This document shows, piece after piece, positions 1 to 7,118 of a stretch of 44,742 nucleotides of DNA. Position 1 is the first letter of the stretch; every line of letters starts with the position of its first letter. The notes below the pieces were generated by a model. That model saw nothing but the letters and a program-made list of their open reading frames with translations. It did not search any database and was not told the origin of the DNA. Source of the stretch: CAZGMC01 sp964526565 (GTDB lineage: Bacteria; Pseudomonadota; Alphaproteobacteria; DSM-16000; Inquilinaceae); NCBI GenBank assembly GCA_964526565.1, contig CAZGMC010000023.1, positions 1-44,742 on the forward strand, read 5' to 3'. The translations under genes were made by a program, and so were the position numbers.

Positions 1-677
1 CGGGCGACGAACATCACTCGCTGCCGGATGAGCTTGACGGTCACCACCTCGGGCGTGACCTCGACCCTCACCGGGTCGCGGAGGAACGAGGCTGCAAGCT
101 TCACGATAGGCGGGGGCATCGTCGCCGAGAAGAGCAAGTTCTGGCGTTCGCGTGGAAGATGCGAGATCACGCGGCGAACATCATGCATGAACCCCATGTC
201 GAGCATGCGATCCGCCTCGTCGATGACCAGGATGCGCACGTCGGCGAGCAGCACCTTGCCGCGCTCGAACAGATCCAGCATGCGCCCCGGCGTGGCGATC
301 AGCACGTCGACGCCGCGGTCCAGCTTGCGGATCTGCTCGTCGAAGCTGGTGCCGCCGATCAGCAGGGCATAGCTCAACCGTTCGTACTTGCCGTACGTCT
401 CGAAGTTCTGGGCGACCTGGGTGGCCAGCTCGCGCGTCGGCTCCAGGATCAGCGACCGCGGCATGCGGGCGCGCGCCCGCCCCTGAGCCAGAAGCTGGAT
501 CATGGGCAGCGTGAAACCGGCGGTCTTGCCGGTGCCGGTCTGGGCGATACCGACCATATCGCCGCCGTCCAGCACGGTCGGGATGGCTTGTGCCTGGATG
601 GGCGTGGGGATGGTGTAGCCGGCGTCCTCCACAGCCCGAAGGATTTCGGACTTCAGCCCAAGATCCGCAAATGTCAT
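1..677 (-). CDS. DEAD-box RNA helicase, C-terminal part outside window
   Basis: ATP-dependent RNA helicase of the DEAD-box family, read from the minus strand and cut by the window start, so about 225 N-terminal residues are present. Visible motifs in order: Q-motif TPIQAQAIP, Walker A AQTGTGKT, motif Ia PTRELA, TPGRM, motif II VIDEADRMLDMGF and motif III SAT. These cover RecA-like domain 1 and the start of domain 2; the HRIGR motif lies outside. The ATG at 677 begins MTFADLGL, the usual start just ahead of the Q-motif. RhlE- or DeaD-like proteins of alphaproteobacteria look like this; the subfamily cannot be fixed without the C-terminal tail. Confidence 0.95.
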   Translation of the reverse strand, partial: MTFADLGLKSEILRAVEDAGYTIPTPIQAQAIPTVLDGGDMVGIAQTGTGKTAGFTLPMIQLLAQGRARARMPRSLILEPTRELATQVAQNFETYGKYERLSYALLIGGTSFDEQIRKLDRGVDVLIATPGRMLDLFERGKVLLADVRILVIDEADRMLDMGFMHDVRRVISHLPRERQNLLFSATMPPPIVKLAASFLRDPVRVEVTPEVVTVKLIRQRVMFVA

Positions 678-712
678 ATCGATTTCGTGGTTAACCCTTA
701 TTTTGAGGGCGG

Positions 713-732
713 TTATGGGACGGCGCCCATAA
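713..732. promoter_or_regulatory. Perfect inverted repeat in the divergent helicase/isochorismatase region
   Basis: TTATGGG (713-719), spacer ACGGCG, CCCATAA (726-732): a perfect 7-bp inverted repeat 36 bp upstream of the helicase start and 128 bp upstream of the isochorismatase-type gene. It could be an operator or a hairpin in the helicase leader; nothing in the sequence decides between them. The rest of 678-860 shows nothing recognisable. Confidence 0.35.
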
Positions 733-860
733 GGCACGACCGGTCCCGTGGAAGTCAATCGCTTTTCCCGCGCTGTTATTTTGTGGCGGGACCGGCGCGT
801 TCCAAGCGTGCTAGGCTGCCGTTGTTACGGTTGTGGCGGATTTTCGGGAGACCGCGCGTC

Positions 861-1403
861 ATGCTGCTGGACGCTGCACGATCCACTCTGCTCGTCGTCG
901 ACATCCAGGAGCGGCTGGCCCCGGCCATCCACGGCATCGACGACGTGGTGGCCAACAGTGCCCGGCTGATCCGGGCGGCGCGGCGGCTGGCCGTGCCGGT
1001 CGTCGCCTCGGAACAATATCCCAGGGGCCTGGGCCATTTCGTGCCGCCGATCGCCGAACTGCTGCCGGACGGCGCGGTGGTCGACAAGGTGGAGTTTTCC
1101 GCCGCCGCCAACCCCGGCGTCACCGACCATCTGGCCAGGGCCGGGCGGCCCGAGGTGGTGGTCTGCGGCATCGAGGCGCATGTCTGCGTGTTGCAGACGG
1201 CGCTCGACCTGGCCCAGCGCGGGGTGCCGGTGACGGTGGTGCGGGATGCCTGCTCGTCACGCCGGCCGGAGAGTGCGGCGGCGGCCTGGGACCGGCTGGG
1301 CCGCCACGGCATCGAGCTGGTGACCACCGAGATGGTCCTGTTCGAGTGGATGCGCCGCGCCGATTCGCCCGAGTTCCGCGAGATCAGCAAGCTGATCAAG
1401 TGA
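861..1403 (+). CDS. Isochorismatase-family cysteine hydrolase
   Basis: 180-residue hydrolase of the isochorismatase superfamily, acting on C-N or ether bonds of small metabolites; the substrate cannot be told from sequence. The catalytic triad is visible: Asp14 in LLVVDIQERL, Lys76 in VVDKVEFS and Cys109 in GIEAHVCVLQTALDL. The latter signature is typical of the YcaC-like/nicotinamidase-like group often labelled simply hydrolase. The ATG at 861 follows a CGGGAG-type ribosome site. Its stop overlaps the next gene by 4 bases, so it heads a run of overlapping genes. It is probably not nicotinamidase: the chain is short and the metal-site Asp-His-His set is not evident. Confidence 0.9.
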   Translation: MLLDAARSTLLVVDIQERLAPAIHGIDDVVANSARLIRAARRLAVPVVASEQYPRGLGHFVPPIAELLPDGAVVDKVEFSAAANPGVTDHLARAGRPEVVVCGIEAHVCVLQTALDLAQRGVPVTVVRDACSSRRPESAAAAWDRLGRHGIELVTTEMVLFEWMRRADSPEFREISKLIK

Positions 1404-2113
1404 CCGCCCGGCCGGCGCTGGTGCTGCTGCCGGGGCTGGTGTGCGATGGCGCGTTGTGGGCGTACCAGGCGCAGCATGTGGCCGACCTGGCCGCTGTGCA
1501 CATCGCCGATCTGACCCGCCACGAGTCGATCGCGGCGATGGCCGAGACGGTGCTGGACGAGGCGCCGCCGGCGTTCGCCCTGGCCGGCCTGTCGATGGGC
1601 GGCTATGTGGCACTGGAAGTGGTGCGGCGGGCGCCCGAGCGGGTGACGCGGCTGGCCCTGTTCGACACCACCGCCCGCGCCGACACGCGGGAGAAGGCGC
1701 GCCAGCGCCGCTTCCTGCTGCGCCTGGCGCAGCGCGGCCGGTTCAAGGGCGTGACGCCGCGTCTGCTGCCCCAGCTCATCCACCCGGACCGGCTCGGCGA
1801 CGCGGCGCTGGCGGCGGCGGTGCTCGCCATGGCCGAGCGGGTCGGCCAGGCGGCCTTCATCCGCCAGGAGACCGCCCTGCTGGCCCGCGCCGACGGCCGC
1901 CATAACCTGGCCGCGATCGCCTGTCCCACGCTGGTCGTCTGCGGCCGCCAGGACGCGCTGACCCCGCTGGAGCTCAGTGAGGAACTGGCCCGCCTGATCC
2001 CGCGCGCCCGCCTGGCCGTGATCGAGGACTGCGGGCACCTGCCGACCATGGAACGCCCCGAGGAGGCGACGGCCCTGCTGCGGGAGTGGCTGACGGCGCG
2101 GTGGGTGGAATGA
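1400..2113 (+). CDS. Alpha/beta-fold hydrolase
   Basis: 237-residue alpha/beta hydrolase. The nucleophile elbow is GLSMGG (Ser65), with Asp185 in CGRQDALTP and His213 in CGHLPTMERP completing the triad; the oxyanion region is LLPGLVCDG. The GTG start at 1400 overlaps the upstream TGA (1401-1403), implying translational coupling with the isochorismatase-family gene. Length and motif spacing fit the small esterase/carboxylesterase group related to pimeloyl-ester and 3-oxoadipate enol-lactone hydrolases. The true substrate is unknown; co-location with another small-molecule hydrolase suggests, but does not show, a shared pathway. Confidence 0.9.
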   Translation: MTARPALVLLPGLVCDGALWAYQAQHVADLAAVHIADLTRHESIAAMAETVLDEAPPAFALAGLSMGGYVALEVVRRAPERVTRLALFDTTARADTREKARQRRFLLRLAQRGRFKGVTPRLLPQLIHPDRLGDAALAAAVLAMAERVGQAAFIRQETALLARADGRHNLAAIACPTLVVCGRQDALTPLELSEELARLIPRARLAVIEDCGHLPTMERPEEATALLREWLTARWVE

Positions 2114-2204
2114 CCGCCCGGCAAGCGTCGCGGACTGGCGGAGCGGGAACGCCACCGCTAGGATGCTGCCGCCCCTGGCTCCCGCTTCCGGATCCCGTCC
2201 CGCC

Positions 2205-3005
2205 ATGTTCGCCATCGTCCTGCCGTCGATCGATCCGGTTGCCGTGGAGATCGGGCCGCTGGCCATTCGCTGGTATGCGCTGGCCTATCTGGCCGGGTTC
2301 ATCGGCGGGTGGCGCTATTGCATCCACCTGGCCCGGCGCACCGAGCTGCCGCCGCGGCCGGAGCAGATCGACGACTTCGTCGCCTGGGCGGTGATCGGCG
2401 TGATCCTGGGCGGGCGGCTCGGCTTCGTGCTCTTCTACAACCTGCCGTACTATCTGGAGAGCCCGCTGGAAATCCTGATGGTCTGGCAGGGCGGCATGTC
2501 GTTTCACGGCGGGCTGCTCGGCGTCATCGCGGCGATTGTGCTGTTCTCGTACGTGCACCGGTTCTCGCCGTGGTACCTGGGCGACCTGGTCGCCGTGGTG
2601 GCGCCGATCGGCCTGTTCCTGGGCCGGCTGGCCAACTTCATCAATGCCGAGCTGTACGGCCGGCCGACCGGCGTGCCGTGGGCCATGGTCTTTCCGACCG
2701 ACCCGGAGCGGCTGCCGCGCCACCCCAGCCAGCTCTACGAGGCGGTCCTGGAGGGGATCGTCCTGTTCGTGCTGCTCGCCTGGCTGGCGCGCACGGAGAG
2801 CGTCCGCCGCAGCCCCGGCCTGCTGGCCGGCATCTTCCTGATCGGCTACGGTGCGGCCCGCTTCCTGGTCGAGTTCGTGCGCCAGTACGGGCCGATGTAC
2901 GGCGTGATCATCCCCGGCGTCACCATGGGCCAGCTGCTGTCGATCCCGATGATCCTGGCCGGCCTGTGGATCGTCTGGCGGGCCAACCGGCACCGGCCGG
3001 CATGA
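2205..3005 (+). CDS. lgt: Prolipoprotein diacylglyceryl transferase
   Basis: Inner-membrane enzyme that moves diacylglyceryl from phosphatidylglycerol to the lipobox cysteine of prolipoproteins. The 266-residue chain has about seven hydrophobic segments. Diagnostic motifs are IRWYALAY near the N-terminus, SFHGGLLG with the essential histidine, GRLANFINAELYGRPT (the Lgt signature) and RHPSQLYEA. I chose ATG 2205 (MFAIVLPSIDP) because the family starts there; an in-frame ATG at 2163 would add 14 unconvincing residues. It overlaps the next gene by ATGA. A lipoprotein that would be a substrate is encoded at 42908-43237. Confidence 0.97.
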   Translation: MFAIVLPSIDPVAVEIGPLAIRWYALAYLAGFIGGWRYCIHLARRTELPPRPEQIDDFVAWAVIGVILGGRLGFVLFYNLPYYLESPLEILMVWQGGMSFHGGLLGVIAAIVLFSYVHRFSPWYLGDLVAVVAPIGLFLGRLANFINAELYGRPTGVPWAMVFPTDPERLPRHPSQLYEAVLEGIVLFVLLAWLARTESVRRSPGLLAGIFLIGYGAARFLVEFVRQYGPMYGVIIPGVTMGQLLSIPMILAGLWIVWRANRHRPA

Positions 3006-4126
3006 CCACGCTGTCCGCCGTCCTGCGCCGCCGCATCGCCACGACCGGGCCGCTGACCGTCGCCGAGTACATGGCCGAGGCGCTGGGCCATCCCCGTTTC
3101 GGCTATTATGCCACGCGCGACCCGTTCGGCGCCGCCGGCGACTTCGTCACGGCGCCGGAGGTCAGCCAGATGTTCGGCGAGCTGCTCGGCCTGTGGTGCG
3201 TCGACGCCTGGCAGCGCCTGGGCGCGCCGGGGCCGGTGGCGCTGGTCGAGCTGGGCCCGGGGCGCGGCACGCTGATGGCCGATGCCCTGCGTGCCGCCCG
3301 GCTGGTGCCCGGGTTTCTGGCCGCGGTGCGGGTGCAGCTGGTCGAGCCGAGCCCGCTGCTGCGCCGGGCCCAGGCGGCGGCGCTCAAGCCGGCCGGGCTG
3401 GCGGTACCGCCGGCCTGGCACACCAGCCTGGGCGAGGTGCCCGAGGGGCCGCTGCTGGTCCTGGCCAACGAGGTCTTCGATGCCTTGCCGGTGCGCCAGT
3501 TCGTGCGCACCGAGAGCGGCTGGGCCGAACGCATGGTCGACTGGGACGAGGCGGCGGGGCGGCTGCGCTGGGTCCTGGCCGGGCCGGTCGGCGCCGCGGC
3601 AGCGCTGATCCCGCCGGACCGCGACACGCTGCCGCCGGGCCGTGTCGTCGAGGTGTGCCCGGCCGGGCTGTCGCTGGCGGCGGAGCTGGGCCGGCGGGTG
3701 GCGAGCCACGGCGGCGCGGTGCTGATCGTCGACTACGGCTATGCCGCGCCCGGCCCCGGCGAGACGCTGCAGGCGGTGCGGCGCCACGCTTTTGCCGACC
3801 CGCTGGCCGACCCCGGCGAGGCCGACCTGACGGCCCACGTCGATTTCGCGGCGCTGGCGCAGTCGGCGCGGGAGCAGGGCGCGGCGGTCCACGGCCCGGT
3901 CGCCCAGGGCACGCTGCTGCAGCGGCTCGGCATCGGCCAGCGGGCGGCGCGACTGGCCGCCGCGGCCGGCACCGCGGAGGCCGAAGCCGTCGCCGCGGCG
4001 CTGCACCGGCTGACGGCGCCGGAGCAGATGGGCACCCTGTTCAAGGCGCTGGCGATCGCCACGCCAGCGCTGGGCGCGCCGGCCGGGTTCGAGGCCGGAC
4101 CGGCACCACCAGGGAGGGGACCATGA
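3002..4126 (+). CDS. SAM-dependent methyltransferase, MidA/NDUFAF7 (DUF185) family
   Basis: 374-residue protein of the COG1565/DUF185 family. The mitochondrial member NDUFAF7/MidA methylates an arginine of a complex I subunit; the bacterial role is less clear. Visible features: N-terminal LTVAEYMAEALGHPRFGYY, then FVTAPEVSQMFGELLG, SAM-binding motif VELGPGRGTLM, ANEVFDALPVRQF and VDYGY, all characteristic of the family in this order. The start overlaps the lgt stop by four bases and the stop overlaps pgeF by four, so lgt-midA-pgeF is a translationally coupled trio, an order often seen in alphaproteobacteria. The function assignment is by family only. Confidence 0.93.
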   Translation: MTTLSAVLRRRIATTGPLTVAEYMAEALGHPRFGYYATRDPFGAAGDFVTAPEVSQMFGELLGLWCVDAWQRLGAPGPVALVELGPGRGTLMADALRAARLVPGFLAAVRVQLVEPSPLLRRAQAAALKPAGLAVPPAWHTSLGEVPEGPLLVLANEVFDALPVRQFVRTESGWAERMVDWDEAAGRLRWVLAGPVGAAAALIPPDRDTLPPGRVVEVCPAGLSLAAELGRRVASHGGAVLIVDYGYAAPGPGETLQAVRRHAFADPLADPGEADLTAHVDFAALAQSAREQGAAVHGPVAQGTLLQRLGIGQRAARLAAAAGTAEAEAVAAALHRLTAPEQMGTLFKALAIATPALGAPAGFEAGPAPPGRGP

Positions 4127-4890
4127 TCACGCTCGGATCCCTGGATGCGATCGGCGCCGTGCGCCATGCCTTCTTCACCCGCGAGGGCGGCGTCAGCGGC
4201 GGCATCTATGCCTCGCGCAATTGCGGATTCGGCTCGGCCGACAGCGCCGCCAACGTGACGCGCAACCGCGACCGCTGCCTGGCCGAGCTGGACGCCGGCG
4301 CCACGGCTCTGGTCACCGCCTGCCAGACCCACAGCGCCGACGTGGCGACGGTGGCGGTGCCGTGGCCACCGGATGCGGCACCGGCGGCGGACGCCCTGGT
4401 CACCCGCCGGCCGGGCCTCGCCCTCGGCATCCTGACGGCCGACTGCGCACCGGTGCTGCTGGCCGACGCCGCGGCCGGCGTGATCGGCGCCGCCCATGCC
4501 GGCTGGAAGGGTGCGCTGGGCGGCGTGCTGGAGGCGACGATCGCCGCCATGACGGCCCTGGGTGCGGCGCCGGAACGGATCACCGCCGGCATCGGCCCAT
4601 GCATCGGCGCCCGGTCCTACGAGGTCGACGCCGGCTTCCGCGACCGGTTCCTGGCCGATTCGGCGGGCAACCACGCCTTCTTCGTCGCAGCGCCGCGCCC
4701 CGGACACGTCCTGTTCGACCTGGCCGGCTATGTGGCGCAGCGGCTCGGCGCTGCCGGCATCGGCCGGGTCGAGGCGGCGCCGCACGACACCTGTGCCGAG
4801 GAGGCGCTGTTCTTCAGCTACCGCCGCGCCACTCACCGCGGCGAGCCGGACTACGGCCGCTGCCTGTCGGCCATTGCCCTGCCGGCCTGA
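4123..4890 (+). CDS. pgeF: Peptidoglycan editing factor PgeF (YfiH/laccase-domain)
   Basis: 255-residue member of the YfiH family, once called polyphenol oxidase and now known to clear misincorporated L-Ser from UDP-MurNAc precursors; some members also act as purine nucleoside phosphorylases. Key motifs are THSADV, LTADCAPVLLAD, GAAHAGWKG and GIGPCIG, giving the His and Cys metal ligands, and a C-terminal FFSYRR. ATG 4123 follows AGGGAGGGG and overlaps the upstream stop. The last codons lie in a perfect 23-bp tandem duplication that also duplicates the stop codon (see repeat at 4869-4914). Confidence 0.94.
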   Translation: MITLGSLDAIGAVRHAFFTREGGVSGGIYASRNCGFGSADSAANVTRNRDRCLAELDAGATALVTACQTHSADVATVAVPWPPDAAPAADALVTRRPGLALGILTADCAPVLLADAAAGVIGAAHAGWKGALGGVLEATIAAMTALGAAPERITAGIGPCIGARSYEVDAGFRDRFLADSAGNHAFFVAAPRPGHVLFDLAGYVAQRLGAAGIGRVEAAPHDTCAEEALFFSYRRATHRGEPDYGRCLSAIALPA

Positions 4891-4914
4891 CGGCCATTGC
4901 CCTGCCGGCCTGAC
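4869..4914. repeat. 23-bp perfect tandem duplication across the pgeF stop codon
   Basis: Two identical 23-bp units, 4869-4891 and 4892-4914, starting GGCCATTGCC and ending CCGGCCTGAC, followed by a further GGCC. Each unit encodes the final residues A-L-P-A and a TGA. Because 23 is not a multiple of three, the second copy is out of frame and untranslated. It looks like a recent slippage or unequal crossover product. Confidence 0.9.
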
Positions 4915-4931
4915 GGCCCCATGGTTCGGTC

Positions 4932-4997
4932 ATGCCGTACCTGATCATGTTCACCGTCCTGTGCCTGTTGACGCTGCTGGTGTCGTGCATGCTGTAG
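4932..4997 (+). CDS. Possible 21-residue hydrophobic peptide
   Basis: A short ATG-to-TAG frame between pgeF and prs. It begins MPYLIMFTVL and ends LLVSCML, almost entirely hydrophobic, with a lipobox-like L-V-S-C four residues before the end. It could be a single-span membrane microprotein, a leader peptide for prs, or chance. No clear ribosome binding site precedes it, so support is weak. Confidence 0.22.
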   Translation: MPYLIMFTVLCLLTLLVSCML

Positions 4998-5168
4998 GAG
5001 GCGTGCAGGAACGTTTTGCTGCACTGCGGCGTATGACATTTACATGGCGCCGCGGCCTGATGTATGGTGCCTGCGTCGGCCGCGCGGCGGCGCCGGTGCG
5101 GCCGCCCTTCCCGCCCGTCACTTGGCGAACCCGACAGCGGTTGCGCGACGACGAGGGCCTCCCCCGAA

Positions 5169-6101
5169 ATGAGAATCATCGCCGGCAACAGCAATCGCCC
5201 GCTGAGCGAAGCGATATCCGCCTATCTCCAGACGCCGCTGACCAAGGCGAGCATCCGGCGTTTCGCCGATCTGGAGGTGTTCGTCGAGATTCTGGAGAAC
5301 GTCCGCGGCGAGGACGTGTTCGTTCTGCAGTCGACGAGCTATCCGGCCAACGACAACCTGATGGAGCTGCTCGTCACCATCGACGCGCTGCGACGCGGCT
5401 CGGCCAGGCGCATCACGGCGGTGATGCCGTACTACGGCTATGCCCGGCAGGACCGCAAGACGGGCCCGCGCACGCCGATCTCGGCCAAGCTGGTCGCCAA
5501 CCTGATCACCCGCGCCGGCGCCGACCGGGTGCTGACGCTGGACCTGCATGCCGGGCAGATCCAGGGGTTCTTCGACATCCCGCTGGACAACCTGTTCGCC
5601 GCGCCAGTGTTCGTGAAGGACATCAAGGACCGCAACAACAACGGCAGCGTGGTGATCGTGTCGCCCGACGTGGGCGGCGTGGTGCGGGCGCGGTCCATGG
5701 CCAAGCGGCTCGATGCCGACCTGGCCATCATCGACAAGCGGCGTGAGCGGGCCGGGGTGTCGGAGGTGATGCACATCATCGGCGACGTCGAGGGCCGCAA
5801 GTGCATCATCGTCGACGACATCATCGACAGCGGCGGCACCCTGTGCAACGCCGCGGTGGCGCTGATGGAGGCGGGCGCGGCCTCGGTCAGCGCCTATTGC
5901 ACGCACGGCGTGCTGTCCGGCGGCGCGGTGGCGCGGGTCGGGGCGTCACCGATGGACGAGCTCGTCATCACCGACAGCATCCTGGCGACGGAGGCCGTGC
6001 GCGTCAGCCACAATGTCCGCCAGCTCACCATCAGCCCGCTGATCGCCGAAGCCATGAAACGCATCAGCGAGGAACGCTCGGTCTCCACGCTGTTCATTTG
6101 A
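5169..6101 (+). CDS. prs: Ribose-phosphate pyrophosphokinase
   Basis: PRPP synthetase, making phosphoribosyl pyrophosphate from ribose 5-phosphate and ATP for nucleotide, His, Trp and NAD synthesis. The 310-residue length matches class I enzymes. Motifs: N-terminal RIIAGNSN, the flexible-loop region PYYGYARQDRKTGPR, metal/ribose site DLHAGQIQGFFDIPLDN, and the PRPP loop IIVDDIIDSGGTL. The chosen ATG gives the family N-terminus; the longer in-frame frame upstream has no homologous look. PRPP is a co-substrate of the nearby NadC, a sensible though unlinked neighbour since nadABC is on the opposite strand. Confidence 0.97.
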   Translation: MRIIAGNSNRPLSEAISAYLQTPLTKASIRRFADLEVFVEILENVRGEDVFVLQSTSYPANDNLMELLVTIDALRRGSARRITAVMPYYGYARQDRKTGPRTPISAKLVANLITRAGADRVLTLDLHAGQIQGFFDIPLDNLFAAPVFVKDIKDRNNNGSVVIVSPDVGGVVRARSMAKRLDADLAIIDKRRERAGVSEVMHIIGDVEGRKCIIVDDIIDSGGTLCNAAVALMEAGAASVSAYCTHGVLSGGAVARVGASPMDELVITDSILATEAVRVSHNVRQLTISPLIAEAMKRISEERSVSTLFI

Positions 6102-6149
6102 AGGGCTCAGTCCAGCCAACCGTTCCCGTCTGAACTGCCCCGCGAGACA

Positions 6150-6190
6150 AATTCCCTCTCCCGCCAGCGAGGGCGGGCCAGGGAGGGGCA
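6150..6190. terminator. Possible hairpin between convergent prs and nadC
   Basis: CCCGCC, a five-base loop and GGCGGG form a GC stem (about 6157-6174) flanked by CCCTC and GAGGGG that can extend it. It sits between the convergent ends of prs and nadC. There is no clear T-tract, so a bidirectional terminator is only a suggestion. Confidence 0.3.
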
Positions 6191-6233
6191 GATCGGGCCG
6201 GCGGCGTCAGCCGCGCACCCACCCCGCAACAGA

Positions 6234-7106
6234 TCACACAGCCTCGAAATCCAGGGCCACGTCCAGGTTGGTTACGCTGTGGGTCAGCCAGCCCAGGGAA
6301 ATCAAATCCACGCCGGTGGCGGCGACCTCGGCGACGCGGGCCGGGGTGATGCCGCCGGAGGCCTCGGTGACCACCCGGCCGGCGGCCATGTCGACCGCGC
6401 GGCGCAGCATGTCGGGCGCCATGTTGTCGAGCAGCACGGCGTCCACCGGCAGGCGCAGCACGGTCTCGAGCTGGGCCAGCGTGTCGACCTCGACCTCGAT
6501 CTTGACCATGTGGCCGGCGAAGGCGCGGGCGCGGGTCACTGCCGGCTCGATGCCGCCGGCGACGACGATGTGGTTGTCCTTGATCAGGATCCCGTCGTCC
6601 AGGCCGAAGCGGTGGTTGACGCCGCCGCCGACGCGCACCGCGTACTTCTCAAGCGCACGCAGGCCGGGCGTGGTCTTGCGCGTGCAGGTGACGCGGGCGC
6701 GGGTGCCGGCGGTGGCGCGGGCGGCGGTATGGGTTGCCGTGGCGATGCCGCACAGCCGGCCGAGCAGGTTGAGCGCCACCCGCTCCGCCGTCAGCAGGCC
6801 GCGCGCCGGGCCGCGCAGCAGCGCCAGGATGGCGCCGGCCGCGGCGTCGCTGCCGTCGCCATGGTCGACGGTGACGGCGATCGCCGGGTCGATCTCCGTG
6901 AACGCGGCCAGGGCCACGCCCAGCCCGGCGATGCGGCCGTCCTGGCGGGCCACCAGGCGGGCCTGGGCCTTTGCGTCCGGCGGCACGACGGCATCGCTGG
7001 TCATGTCGCCGGCACGGCCCAGGTCCTCCTCCAGGGCGCGGCGCACCAGCGGCTGGTAGAGCAGCGGGTGGAGCGTCGGCGGCAGGGGGTCGTGGACTGC
7101 GGTCAT
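6234..7106 (-). CDS. nadC: Nicotinate-nucleotide pyrophosphorylase (carboxylating)
   Basis: Quinolinate phosphoribosyltransferase, converting quinolinate and PRPP to nicotinate mononucleotide, the third step of de novo NAD synthesis. The 290-residue chain shows LGRAGDMTSDAVVP, TCTRKTTPGLRALEKYAV, GGGVNHRFGLDDGILIKDNH and a C-terminal VTEASGGITPARV, all QPRTase signatures with the conserved Arg, Lys and His of the active site. It is the last gene of a minus-strand nadA-nadB-nadC operon, 12 bases after nadB. Expression is probably set by the two palindromes upstream of nadA. Confidence 0.97.
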   Translation of the reverse strand: MTAVHDPLPPTLHPLLYQPLVRRALEEDLGRAGDMTSDAVVPPDAKAQARLVARQDGRIAGLGVALAAFTEIDPAIAVTVDHGDGSDAAAGAILALLRGPARGLLTAERVALNLLGRLCGIATATHTAARATAGTRARVTCTRKTTPGLRALEKYAVRVGGGVNHRFGLDDGILIKDNHIVVAGGIEPAVTRARAFAGHMVKIEVEVDTLAQLETVLRLPVDAVLLDNMAPDMLRRAVDMAAGRVVTEASGGITPARVAEVAATGVDLISLGWLTHSVTNLDVALDFEAV

Positions 7107-7118
7107 GGTCGCCCGCCG

